NCBI RefSeq assembly: GCF_900102675.1
Contig: NZ_FMYX01000016.1
Span: 44,153 to 108,152, forward strand
Length of the DNA stretch: 64,000 bases
Reading direction: 5' to 3'
DNA from: Pseudomonas guariconensis
GTDB taxonomy: Bacteria > Pseudomonadota > Gammaproteobacteria > Pseudomonadales > Pseudomonadaceae
In this document: positions 50,489 through 59,892 of the stretch, in pieces
How positions within the stretch are numbered: the first letter of the stretch is position 1
Layout of the letters: every line of letters begins with the position of its first letter
Program-made: the position numbers and the translations under genes
The notes under the pieces: generated by a model
What the model saw: only the letters and a program-made list of their open reading frames with translations
What the model was told of the DNA's origin: nothing
Databases searched by the model: none

Positions 50489-51439
50489 TCAGGCTTCGCG
50501 CAGCAGCTGATACAGGGCATTGGCCAGGGCAATGTCCTCCAGGCCCAGTCCGATGGAGCGGAAGAAGGCATGGCGCTGGTAGGCCGGCGCGGCGGCGTCG
50601 CCACTGAGCAGTTGCGGCAGGTCGCCGACGATCGCGTCTGCCTGCCACCCCAACTGCTCGGCGGCGATGCGCATTTCGCCTGCGCTTGCGGGGGTGGTTA
50701 CCCGGTAATCGCAGTAGACATCCATCTCGGCCAGGCAGGCTGGCGGGATTTCATGGGCGCGTACGGCATTGGTGCTGATCGAGGTGATCAGCGCAGGTTT
50801 GCTCAGCGTGCGTGGGTCGATGACTGGCACGGCCGAGGAAGTGCAGAGCATGATCACGTCGGCATCGTCCAGGGCCTGCTCGAGGTTTTCCATCAATTGC
50901 AGGCGGCTGTCGAGGCCGGCCAGGTGTTCGCGTTGCCCTGCGCTCTGTTGGCCCAGGCTGGGGGAATACAGGCGAATGTCCTGCCAGTCGCGCAGGCCGC
51001 GCACATAGTGCAGGTGAGCGCGGGCGATCGGGCCGCTGCCGATCACCGTCAGGCGGCGGGCATGGCCTGGGGCCAGCGCGTCGATGGCCACGGCAGTGGT
51101 AGCGGCGGTGCGGGCGGTGGTCAGTTCGCCGGCGTCGCAGAGCATCAGAGGTTGACCGCTGTCCATGGACATCAGCAGGGTCCAGGCGGTGACCAGGGGG
51201 CCTTGGTCACGGACGATGTAGGGCGAGGTTTTTACCCCATAGACCCGCTCCGTGGCCAACACGCCGCCATAGTTGATGAAGTCGCCCCGGCCAGCCGGAA
51301 ACTCCACCAGTTGTTGGGGCGGCTGTACCGCCTGGCCACGGGCCAGGTCACGGAACAGGTTGCGCAGGATGTGCGGGACATCCACCTGGGCGAGCAATTG
51401 GCGGGCGTGTTGTTGATCGACGACGAGGGGCGCGGTCAT
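50489..51439 (-). CDS. dauB: Ornithine cyclodeaminase-family dehydrogenase DauB
   Basis: 316 residues from the ATG at 51439, with GGAG six nt upstream; an upstream ATG at 51469 lies inside the operator candidate. It has RLTVIGSGPIARAHLHYV, the NAD(P) loop, and TSISTNAVRAHEI and DYRVTTPASAGEMRIA, typical of the mu-crystallin/ornithine cyclodeaminase family. In P. aeruginosa DauB reduces 2-ketoarginine with ammonia to L-arginine. First gene of the dauB-dauA-dauR set. Confidence 0.87.
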   Translation of the reverse strand: MTAPLVVDQQHARQLLAQVDVPHILRNLFRDLARGQAVQPPQQLVEFPAGRGDFINYGGVLATERVYGVKTSPYIVRDQGPLVTAWTLLMSMDSGQPLMLCDAGELTTARTAATTAVAIDALAPGHARRLTVIGSGPIARAHLHYVRGLRDWQDIRLYSPSLGQQSAGQREHLAGLDSRLQLMENLEQALDDADVIMLCTSSAVPVIDPRTLSKPALITSISTNAVRAHEIPPACLAEMDVYCDYRVTTPASAGEMRIAAEQLGWQADAIVGDLPQLLSGDAAAPAYQRHAFFRSIGLGLEDIALANALYQLLREA

Positions 51440-51464
51440 ACGAAGCTCCAGATAAACTATTTTT

Positions 51465-51475
51465 TCCATTATGGA
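51465..51475 (-). promoter_or_regulatory. Inverted repeat upstream of dauB (possible DauR operator), copy 2
   Basis: TCCATAATGGA on the minus strand, preceded by acaaaaag, 25 bp before the dauB start. It is a perfect 5-bp inverted repeat around one base and resembles the site at 47685-47695. Confidence 0.65.
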
Positions 51476-51580
51476 CTTTTTGTTTATTTGGACAATATCG
51501 CAGGCGCAAAAAGGTTGCGGCGCAATTCGGCGCCAGAAAGGGAGGGGTAGAGAAAGCAGGGGTGGGGCTTGGCCCGCAGA

Positions 51581-51610
51581 ACAGGCCCTGCGGCTCGGAG
51601 CAGGGCCTGT
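51581..51610 (-). terminator. Hairpin between rhlB and dauB
   Basis: ACAGGCCCTG and CAGGGCCTGT form a perfect 10-bp stem with a 10-nt loop, followed on the plus side by a REP-like piece (gggagcggtcttgcc). It lies after the rhlB stop in the minus direction of the upstream gene rhlB is not served by it; it more likely separates transcripts between rhlB's 3' side and the dauB promoter. Confidence 0.45.
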
Positions 51611-51676
51611 GGGAGCGGTCTTGCCGGGGCGCCGGACCGCTCGGGAAGGGGGAAAAGGTGCCCCAAGGTACACGGC

Positions 51677-53116
51677 TCAGTGATGCTTTCGCGGTATCGA
51701 CTTCAGCAGTTCGTCCGGTGGCATCTCGCACTTGATCTTGCGCCCCAGCAGCTCTTCGATAGCCGGAAGCTGGTAGGCATCGTCCTCGCCGGCGAAGCTG
51801 ATCGATACGCCGCTGGTCCCGGCACGGCCGGTACGGCCGATGCGGTGTACGTAGTCGTCCGGGTCTTCCGGCAGGGTGAAGTTGATCACGTGGCTGATGC
51901 CGTCGATGTGAATGCCACGGCCGGCCACGTCGGTGGCCACCAGCACCGCGATGCGACCTTCGCGGAAGTTCTCCAGGGTGCGGATGCGCTTGTGCTGCGG
52001 CACGTCGCCCGACAACTGGGCGGCGTTGATGCCGTCACGCACCAGGCGCTCTTCGATGCGGCGCACTTCATCCTTGCGGTTGGCGAAGACCATCACCCGT
52101 TCCCACTTGTTCTGCGTGACCAGGTTGTACAGCAGCTTGTACTTGTCGCTGCTGGCCACTGCATAGACGTGCTGTTCGACCGTTTCGCTGGCCACGTTCT
52201 CCGGCTCGATCTCGACGATGGCCGGGTTGGTGGTCCACTGCTTGGCCAGGTTCATCACGTCATCGGTGAAGGTGGCGGAGAACAGCAGGGTCTGACGCTC
52301 GCTCTTGGGCGGGGTCTGGCGGATGATCTGCCGGACCTGGGGGATGAAGCCCATGTCGAGCATGCGGTCGGCTTCATCGAGCACCAGCACCTCGACCATG
52401 TCCAGATGCACTTCGCCGCGCTGGTGGAAGTCCAGCAGGCGGCCTGGCGTGGCTACGAGGATGTCGCAGTGACGCGCTTCTAGGGCCTTGAGCTGCTTGT
52501 CGAAGTCCATGCCGCCGACGAACGTCATGACGTTCAGGCCGCTGTACTTGGTCAGGGCCATGGCGTCCTTGGCGATCTGCACCACCAGCTCGCGGGTCGG
52601 CGCGATGATCAGCGCGCGCGGCTCGCCCATGTAGCGTTCCTTGGGCGGCGGTACCTGCTGCAGCTGGGAAATGATCGAGATCAGGAACGCGGCGGTCTTG
52701 CCGGTGCCGGTCTGGGCCCGGCCGATGGCGTCCTTGCCGCGCAGGGTATGACCCAGCACCTGGGCCTGGATCGGCGTGCAGTACGGGAAGCCCAGGTCAT
52801 GGATGGCATGCATCAGCTCGTTGGAAAGCTTGAAGTCATGGAAGCGGGTCTTGCCCTCCTGGGGCTCGACCACGAAATCTTCCGGCTTCCACAGGCTGGC
52901 CTGGGGCTTGGGTTTGCGTTCGCGACGTGGCTTGTCCTTGGCGGGCTTGTCGTCGCGAGTGGGGGACGTGGCCTCGGGCGTATTGACCGGCGAGGCTGGG
53001 GGCGCCGGCGGTTCGACCGCAGGTGCAGGTGGGGGCGTCATCACGCCGGCTGCAGGCACGTTGGCCTGGGGTGCGGCGTCGCCCTTGGCGAAAATTTTCT
53101 TGAGTGCCTTGAGCAC
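51677..53116 (-). CDS. rhlB: DEAD-box ATP-dependent RNA helicase RhlB
   Basis: 479 residues. A low-complexity Pro/Ala-rich linker (about 15-75) and a basic patch (KPRRERKPKPQ) precede the helicase core: FPYCTPIQ (Q motif), AQTGTGKT (I), PTRELVVQ (Ia), LDEADRMLD (II), SATF (III), ATDVAGRGIHID (V) and HRIGRTGR (VI). The core and gene order relative to dau genes match Pseudomonas rhlB. It unwinds RNA, often with RNase E. Probably monocistronic. Confidence 0.92.
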   Translation of the reverse strand: MLKALKKIFAKGDAAPQANVPAAGVMTPPPAPAVEPPAPPASPVNTPEATSPTRDDKPAKDKPRRERKPKPQASLWKPEDFVVEPQEGKTRFHDFKLSNELMHAIHDLGFPYCTPIQAQVLGHTLRGKDAIGRAQTGTGKTAAFLISIISQLQQVPPPKERYMGEPRALIIAPTRELVVQIAKDAMALTKYSGLNVMTFVGGMDFDKQLKALEARHCDILVATPGRLLDFHQRGEVHLDMVEVLVLDEADRMLDMGFIPQVRQIIRQTPPKSERQTLLFSATFTDDVMNLAKQWTTNPAIVEIEPENVASETVEQHVYAVASSDKYKLLYNLVTQNKWERVMVFANRKDEVRRIEERLVRDGINAAQLSGDVPQHKRIRTLENFREGRIAVLVATDVAGRGIHIDGISHVINFTLPEDPDDYVHRIGRTGRAGTSGVSISFAGEDDAYQLPAIEELLGRKIKCEMPPDELLKSIPRKHH

Positions 53117-53218
53117 GATCGTCTCGTCAACTGGTTAAGGAATGTACGCCCGGCAGTGTAATGCAAGAACCGGGCAGGGCGTAGTGCGGTGCGCCTACAA
53201 CTACAGCAGATTGCACCG

Positions 53219-53875
53219 CTAGCGCAGGTGGCGCACCAGCCAGTTGTAGATATCGTTGATTTCCTGGGGCACTACTTCGTGTTCCATCGGGTATTCCTCC
53301 CAGGCCACTTCGACGCCCCACTGCTTGAGGTGCTCATAGGCCGTGCGGCCCATGGACGGGATCACCACCGGGTCGTGCACGCCGTGCAGGCAGAGGGCCG
53401 GAGTGCGCTGCTGGCAGGCGCTCAGCTGATGGTTTTCATTGAAAGTGGGCGCGTAGGTGGACAACGCCAGTACACCGCCCAGGGCTTCCTGCCACTTTAT
53501 ATAGGCCGTGTGCAGCACCACCGCGCCACCCTGGGAGAACCCCGCCAGGAAGATTCGCGTCAGGTCGATGCCCTTGGCTCGCTCGGCTTCGATCAACGCC
53601 ACCACCTGATCGGCGGACGCTTCCAGCTGCGCTTCGTCGATAGCGCGCGCAGGCGTCATGGCCTTGATGTCGTACCAGCTGGGCATGGCGTAGCCGCCGT
53701 TAATCGTTACCGCGCGTGTCGGCGCCTGGGGCATAACGAAGCGGGTGCTGAGCAGGTGTTCCTGCAACGCTTCGGCCACCGGTAGGAAGTCGTAACGGTC
53801 GGCCCCCAGGCCGTGCAACCAGATAACACAGGCGTCTGCGGTGTTCTGGGGTTCGAGGATCAACGGGTTGGTCAT
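53219..53875 (-). CDS. Carboxylesterase/phospholipase family alpha/beta hydrolase
   Basis: 218 residues from the ATG at 53875. It has CVIWLHGLGADRYDF (oxyanion hole region), IFLAGFSQGGAVVLHT with the nucleophile serine, HGVHDPVV with the acid, and YPMEHEV with the histidine. It matches the cytoplasmic acyl-protein thioesterase/EstB-like esterases of Pseudomonas that act on short acyl esters. It is separated from rhlB by about 100 bp and is divergent from aapJ. Confidence 0.9.
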   Translation of the reverse strand: MTNPLILEPQNTADACVIWLHGLGADRYDFLPVAEALQEHLLSTRFVMPQAPTRAVTINGGYAMPSWYDIKAMTPARAIDEAQLEASADQVVALIEAERAKGIDLTRIFLAGFSQGGAVVLHTAYIKWQEALGGVLALSTYAPTFNENHQLSACQQRTPALCLHGVHDPVVIPSMGRTAYEHLKQWGVEVAWEEYPMEHEVVPQEINDIYNWLVRHLR

Positions 53876-54212
53876 GACTGCTCCGAAAGTGTGCGCACGC
53901 GCCTGATCGAGTGCATGAAATAAAGGCGTGCATGGGTAATGCCACAAGAAGATGTCGCAACTCTACAACTTTTCCTGCTTGACGACCCCTTAAACGCTTG
54001 AGCCCGAGACTGTGGTACGCCCTTTGCTATGAATCAACCGATGCGAGGGGATGGCCGGAGACGGTAACACCCCTCGTGCGGATAGAAGGCTGTCACCAGA
54101 ACGGCCCATTGCGCCAATTGACCCGATAACAAGCCAACAAGGGGTCGGATGCGCCTCATAAGGGTGCGGTGCAATTCCGGCTCGATACAACAAGAGCGAT
54201 TGGAGGTTGTGA
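53876..54212 (+). other. Long divergent region between the esterase and aapJ
   Basis: 337 bp with no gene. It holds the sigma54 promoter at 54013-54028 and a leader of about 175 nt before aapJ. Inverted repeat-like pieces gaggggatgg... and ...aacacccctc occur at 54044-54076. AGGAGGT-like GGAGGTTGTG sits just before the aapJ ATG. Confidence 0.5.
54013..54028 (+). promoter_or_regulatory. Predicted sigma54 (RpoN) promoter of aapJQMP
   Basis: TGGTACGCCCTTTGCT matches the -24/-12 consensus TGGCAC-N5-TTGCW at all fixed positions but one, with GG and GC exactly 10 bp apart. It points toward aapJ, 185 bp from its ATG. Nitrogen-controlled amino-acid importers in Pseudomonas are often RpoN dependent; the activator is not identified. 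Confidence 0.75.
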
Positions 54213-55241
54213 ATGAAGATGTTGAAAACCACCCTGGCAGTCCTGACCGCTGCCGCTGCGCTGGGCGCCACCAGCTTCGCCCACGCTGGCGCTACGCTAG
54301 ATGCGGTAAAGAAGAAGGGCTTCGTCCAGTGTGGCGTGAGTGACGGCCTGCCGGGCTTCTCGGTACCGGACAGCACCGGCAAGATCGTCGGTATCGATGC
54401 CGATGTGTGCCGCGCCGTGGCCGCCGCCGTCTTCGGCGACGCGACCAAGGTCAAGTTCAGCCAGCTCAACGCCAAAGAACGCTTCACTGCGCTGCAATCG
54501 GGTGAAGTCGATGTCCTGTCGCGCAACACCACCTGGACCAGTTCGCGTGATGCCGGGATGGGCCTGGTATTCGCCGGCGTGACTTACTACGACGGCGTCG
54601 GTTTCCTGGTCAACAAAAAGCTGGGCGTCTCCAGTGCCAAGGAGCTCGATGGCGCGACCATCTGCATCCAGGCCGGTACCACCACTGAGTTGAACGTCTC
54701 TGACTTCTTCCGTGCCAACGGCTTGAAGTACACCCCGATCACCTTCGACACTTCCGATGAAAGCGCCAAGTCGCTGGAATCCGGTCGTTGCGATGTGCTG
54801 ACCTCCGACAAATCGCAGCTGTTCGCCCAGCGCTCCAAGCTGGCGGCGCCAAGCGAGTATGTAGTACTGCCGGAAACCATCTCCAAGGAACCTCTGGGCC
54901 CGGTCGTGCGCAAAGGGGACGAGGAGTGGTTCAGCATCGTCAAGTGGACCCTCTTCGCCATGCTCAACGCCGAAGAGGCAGGCATCACCTCGAAGAACGT
55001 CGAGGCCGAGGCCAAGTCCACCAAGAACCCCGACGTCGCTCGCCTGCTCGGTGCCGATGGCGAGTACGGCAAGGACCTGAAGCTGCCCAAGGACTGGGTG
55101 GTGCAGATCGTCAAGCAGGTGGGTAACTATGGCGAAGTGTTCGAGAAGAACCTGGGCCAGAGCACTGACCTTAAGATCGATCGTGGCATGAACGCCCTGT
55201 GGAACAACGGCGGCATCCAGTACGCGCCACCAGTGCGCTGA
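54213..55241 (+). CDS. aapJ: General L-amino acid ABC transporter, substrate-binding protein AapJ
   Basis: 342 residues with a signal peptide ending SFAHA-GA near 24. It has LDAVKKKGFVQCGVSDGLPGFSVPDSTGKIVG, VDVLSRNTTWTSSRDAGMG, and LGPVVRKGDEEWFSIVKW, the AapJ subgroup, longer than HisJ-type proteins. It binds a wide range of L-amino acids in the periplasm. GGAGG lies eight nt before the ATG. It is first in the aapJQMP operon and is followed by a strong hairpin. Confidence 0.96.
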   Translation: MKMLKTTLAVLTAAAALGATSFAHAGATLDAVKKKGFVQCGVSDGLPGFSVPDSTGKIVGIDADVCRAVAAAVFGDATKVKFSQLNAKERFTALQSGEVDVLSRNTTWTSSRDAGMGLVFAGVTYYDGVGFLVNKKLGVSSAKELDGATICIQAGTTTELNVSDFFRANGLKYTPITFDTSDESAKSLESGRCDVLTSDKSQLFAQRSKLAAPSEYVVLPETISKEPLGPVVRKGDEEWFSIVKWTLFAMLNAEEAGITSKNVEAEAKSTKNPDVARLLGADGEYGKDLKLPKDWVVQIVKQVGNYGEVFEKNLGQSTDLKIDRGMNALWNNGGIQYAPPVR

Positions 55242-55248
55242 TGGTTGC

Positions 55249-55277
55249 ACCTGCGGCGGCACCGCGCCGCCGCAGGT
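55249..55277 (+). promoter_or_regulatory. Stem-loop between aapJ and aapQ
   Basis: ACCTGCGGCGGC and its perfect 12-bp complement enclose a 5-nt loop, 8 bp after the aapJ stop. There is no T-run. Such hairpins after binding-protein genes often protect the upstream message so that the binding protein is made in excess. Confidence 0.8.
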
Positions 55278-55306
55278 TGTTCGATCCCATCCTTTCGGGG
55301 CATTAC

Positions 55307-56485
55307 ATGCAAAATCAAATTGGCGCGCAGAAGGGGTTTTCCCTGAGCGATCCACGTGTGCGCGCGTGGCTGTTCCAGATCGTCACGGTGGTCTTCGTGG
55401 TCGGCCTGGGCTGGTACCTGTTCCACAACACGCAAACCAACTTGCAACACCGGGGCATCACCTCGGGTTTCGACTTTCTCGAGCGCAGCGCAGGCTTCGG
55501 CATCGCCCAGCACCTGATTCCCTACGTGGAGTCGGACAGCTACGCCCGGGTGTTTCTCATCGGCCTGCTCAACACCCTGCTGGTTACCTTCATCGGCATC
55601 ATCCTGGCAACGCTGTTGGGCTTCATCATCGGTGTGGCGCGGCTGTCGCCGAACTGGATGATCAACAAGCTGGCAACAGTCTATGTCGAGACGTTCCGCA
55701 ACATTCCGCCGTTGTTGCAAATCCTGTTCTGGTACTTCGCGGTGTTCCTGACGCTACCGGGGCCGCGGGGCAGCATCAACCTGCAGGACACTTTCTTCAT
55801 CAGCAACCGTGGCGTGAACATGCCCGGTGCCTCCATGGCCGAGGGCTTCTGGCCATTCGTGGGCGCCGTGGTGCTGGCGATCGTCGCCATCGCGCTGATG
55901 GTGCGTCTTGCCAACAAACGCTTCGATGAAACCGGCGAGCCGTTCCACAAGTTCTGGGTGGGGCTGCTCATGTTAGTTGGCATCCCAGGCGTGTGCGTGC
56001 TGCTGTTCGGCAATCCGTTGAGCTGGGAAGTGCCGCAGCTCAAGGGCTTCAACTTCGTCGGTGGCTGGGTGCTGATCCCTGAGCTGCTGGCCCTGACCTT
56101 GGCGCTGACCATCTATACCGCAGCGTTCATCGCCGAGATCGTGCGTTCGGGCATCCGTTCGGTCAGCCATGGCCAGACCGAGGCTGCGCGCTCTCTTGGC
56201 CTGCGCGAGGGGCCGACCCTGCGCAAGGTGATCATCCCCCAGGCTTTGCGAGTGATCGTGCCGCCGCTGACCAGCCAGTACCTGAACCTGGCGAAGAACT
56301 CGTCCCTGGCGGCCGGCATCGGCTACCCGGAAATGGTCTCGCTGTTCGCCGGTACCGTGCTCAATCAGACCGGTCAGGCCATCGAGGTGATCGCCATCAC
56401 CATGAGTGTCTATCTGGCCATCAGCATCAGCATTTCGCTGCTGATGAACTGGTACAACAAGCGCATCGCGCTGATCGAGCGGTGA
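55307..56485 (+). CDS. aapQ: General L-amino acid ABC transporter permease AapQ
   Basis: 392 residues from the ATG at 55307. About eight hydrophobic segments, with VYVETFRNIPPLLQILFWYFAVF early and the EAA loop EIVRSGIRSVSHGQTEAARSLGL in the C-terminal half. A large periplasmic insert around 90-190 is typical of AapQ. It forms the transmembrane channel with AapM. The next gene starts 10 bp after its stop. Confidence 0.95.
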   Translation: MQNQIGAQKGFSLSDPRVRAWLFQIVTVVFVVGLGWYLFHNTQTNLQHRGITSGFDFLERSAGFGIAQHLIPYVESDSYARVFLIGLLNTLLVTFIGIILATLLGFIIGVARLSPNWMINKLATVYVETFRNIPPLLQILFWYFAVFLTLPGPRGSINLQDTFFISNRGVNMPGASMAEGFWPFVGAVVLAIVAIALMVRLANKRFDETGEPFHKFWVGLLMLVGIPGVCVLLFGNPLSWEVPQLKGFNFVGGWVLIPELLALTLALTIYTAAFIAEIVRSGIRSVSHGQTEAARSLGLREGPTLRKVIIPQALRVIVPPLTSQYLNLAKNSSLAAGIGYPEMVSLFAGTVLNQTGQAIEVIAITMSVYLAISISISLLMNWYNKRIALIER

Positions 56486-56495
56486 GGATACGCCA

Positions 56496-57593
56496 GTGAC
56501 TGCCCATGTTTTCAAACCTGACATGCCGCCACCGGTCAAGACCGTCGGCGTGCTCGCATGGATGCGTGCGAACCTGTTCTCCAGCTGGCTGAACACCCTG
56601 TTGACGCTGTTCGCCCTGTACCTGGTGTGGCTGATCGTGCCGCCTTTGGTGCAATGGGCGTTCATCGATGCCAACTGGGTCGGCACCACCCGTGCCGATT
56701 GCACCAAGGAAGGCGCCTGCTGGGTGTTCATCCAGCAACGCTTCGGCCAGTTCATGTACGGCTACTACCCGGTGGAGTTGCGCTGGCGGGTCGACCTGAC
56801 TGTCTGGCTCGCCGTGCTGGGCGCCGCGCCGTTGTTCATCAAGCGTTTCCCGCGCAAGGTGGCCTATGGCTTGGGCTTTCTGGTGCTGTACCCGATCATC
56901 GCCTACACCTTGCTGCACGGTGGCTACCTGGGGCTGAGCACGGTGCCGACCAGCCAGTGGGGCGGCCTGATGCTGACCTTGGTGATCGCCACCGTCGGCA
57001 TCGTCGGTGCCTTGCCCCTGGGCATCCTGCTGGCGCTGGGACGGCGTTCCAACATGCCGGCGGTGAAGGTGGTCTGCGTGACCTTCATCGAGTTCTGGCG
57101 TGGCGTGCCACTGATCACTGTGCTGTTCATGTCCTCGGTGATGTTGCCGTTGTTCCTGCCTGAGGGTATGAGCTTCGACAAGCTGCTGCGGGCGATGATC
57201 GGGGTGATCCTGTTCCAGTCGGCCTATATCGCCGAGGTGGTCCGCGGTGGGTTGCAGGCCATCCCCAAGGGCCAGTACGAGGCGGCTGCGGCCATGGGCC
57301 TGGGCTACTGGCGGTCGATGGGGCTGGTGATCCTGCCTCAGGCGCTCAAGCTGGTGATCCCCGGCATCGTCAACACCTTCATTGCCCTGTTCAAGGACAC
57401 GAGCCTGGTGATCATCATCGGCCTGTTCGACCTGCTCAACAGCGTCAAGCAGGCTGCGGCCGACCCGACCTGGCTGGGCATGGCGACCGAGGGCTATGTG
57501 TTCGCCGCCTTGGTGTTCTGGATTTTCTGTTTCGGTATGTCCCGCTACTCCATGCACCTGGAGCGCAAGCTGGACACTGGCCACAAGCGTTAG
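56496..57593 (+). CDS. aapM: General L-amino acid ABC transporter permease AapM
   Basis: 365 residues from a GTG with GAGGAT upstream. The permease core has VKVVCVTFIEFWRGVPLITVLFM and the EAA loop EVVRGGLQAIPKGQYEAAAAMGLGYW. The N-terminal extension with one membrane segment matches AapM. It heterodimerises with AapQ and docks AapP. Ten bp separate its stop from aapP. Confidence 0.95.
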   Translation: MTAHVFKPDMPPPVKTVGVLAWMRANLFSSWLNTLLTLFALYLVWLIVPPLVQWAFIDANWVGTTRADCTKEGACWVFIQQRFGQFMYGYYPVELRWRVDLTVWLAVLGAAPLFIKRFPRKVAYGLGFLVLYPIIAYTLLHGGYLGLSTVPTSQWGGLMLTLVIATVGIVGALPLGILLALGRRSNMPAVKVVCVTFIEFWRGVPLITVLFMSSVMLPLFLPEGMSFDKLLRAMIGVILFQSAYIAEVVRGGLQAIPKGQYEAAAAMGLGYWRSMGLVILPQALKLVIPGIVNTFIALFKDTSLVIIIGLFDLLNSVKQAAADPTWLGMATEGYVFAALVFWIFCFGMSRYSMHLERKLDTGHKR

Positions 57594-57603
57594 GAGTCTC
57601 GAA

Positions 57604-58368
57604 ATGAGTGAAGCGATCAAGCAGCCTGTCGGCCCCGAAGGCATCATCCAGATGCAGGGTGTGAACAAGTGGTACGGGCAGTTCCACGTACTGAAGGACA
57701 TCAACCTCAATGTGCGTCAGGGCGAGCGCATCGTGCTGTGCGGGCCGTCCGGCTCGGGCAAGTCCACCACCATCCGTTGCCTCAATCGCCTGGAGGAACA
57801 CCAGCAGGGGCGCATCGTCGTCGATGGCGTGGAACTGACCAACGACCTCAAGCAGATCGAAGCGATCCGCCGCGAGGTGGGCATGGTGTTCCAGCACTTC
57901 AACCTGTTCCCGCACTTGAGCATTCTGGAAAACTGCACCCTGGCACCGATGTGGGTGCGCAAGATGCCCCGGCGCAAAGCCGAGGAAATTGCCATGCACT
58001 ATCTGGAGCGGGTGCGCATTCCCGAGCAGGCGCACAAGTATCCGGGGCAACTGTCCGGTGGCCAGCAGCAGCGGGTGGCGATCGCCCGCGCCCTGTGCAT
58101 GAAGCCCAAGATCATGCTCTTCGACGAACCGACCTCGGCGCTGGACCCGGAGATGGTCAAGGAAGTGCTCGATACCATGGTGGGGCTCGCCGAGGACGGC
58201 ATGACCATGCTCTGCGTGACCCACGAGATGGGCTTTGCCCGGACCGTGGCGAACCGGGTGATCTTCATGGACAAGGGTGAGATCGTCGAACAGGCTGCAC
58301 CGGATGATTTCTTCGACCGGCCGCGCAGTGATCGGACCAAGCTGTTCCTGAGCCAGATCCTGCATTGA
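57604..58368 (+). CDS. aapP: General L-amino acid ABC transporter ATPase AapP
   Basis: 254 residues. It has GPSGSGKST (Walker A), Q-loop VFQHFNLFPH, LSGGQQQRVAIARAL (signature), MLFDEPTSALDPE (Walker B) and CVTHEMGFA (switch). The polar amino-acid ABC ATPases look just like this. It powers the AapJQMP importer. Two hairpins follow that can terminate the operon. Confidence 0.97.
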   Translation: MSEAIKQPVGPEGIIQMQGVNKWYGQFHVLKDINLNVRQGERIVLCGPSGSGKSTTIRCLNRLEEHQQGRIVVDGVELTNDLKQIEAIRREVGMVFQHFNLFPHLSILENCTLAPMWVRKMPRRKAEEIAMHYLERVRIPEQAHKYPGQLSGGQQQRVAIARALCMKPKIMLFDEPTSALDPEMVKEVLDTMVGLAEDGMTMLCVTHEMGFARTVANRVIFMDKGEIVEQAAPDDFFDRPRSDRTKLFLSQILH

Positions 58369-58376
58369 TGTGACGG

Positions 58377-58397
58377 GGGCCGCGGCGCGGCCCTTTC
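58377..58397 (+). terminator. Terminator of aapJQMP
   Basis: GGGCCGC and GCGGCCC form a stem with a short loop, followed by TTT, 8 bp after the stop of aapP. Confidence 0.8.
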
Positions 58398-58445
58398 GCA
58401 GGCTTCGCCGGTTCACCGCTTTGGGAGGGGGGCAAGCCTGCACCA

Positions 58446-58467
58446 GGGCTGCAAAGCAGCCCTTTTT
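58446..58467 (+). terminator. Second terminator between aapP and algW
   Basis: GGGCTGC-AAA-GCAGCCC followed by TTTTT on the plus strand. It directly abuts the algW stop codon and would protect algW from read-through of the aap operon. Confidence 0.85.
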
Positions 58468-58468
58468 G

Positions 58469-59629
<1,161 letters not shown>

Positions 59630-59744
59630 CGAATGAATCCTGGGAGTAGGGCAGGGGCCAGTGGCTACGCAGCAAGGGTGCGAGCGCGCGCGATCATACA
59701 CGTGAAAGCGTTGATCAGGCGACGGTCTTGAACGTGGTGCAGCG

Positions 59745-59764
59745 TCCGCGGGTTTACTCGCGGA
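59745..59764 (+). repeat. REP-like palindrome between algW and the Nif3-like gene
   Basis: TCCGCGGGTTTACTCGCGGA, a short copy of the local REP core with one mismatch. It lies in the divergent 263-bp region. Confidence 0.75.
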
Positions 59765-59892
59765 TGAGCGTGCCACGAGCTGATCCCCAGGCGGGTTGCA
59801 GCCGGTTTCCCCGAAGCCGGCGACGGCCCATAATGGCGGCCATTATACGGGCGTTGTGCCCGCCGAACGTGCAGATTTCGAGGAGATTTTCC

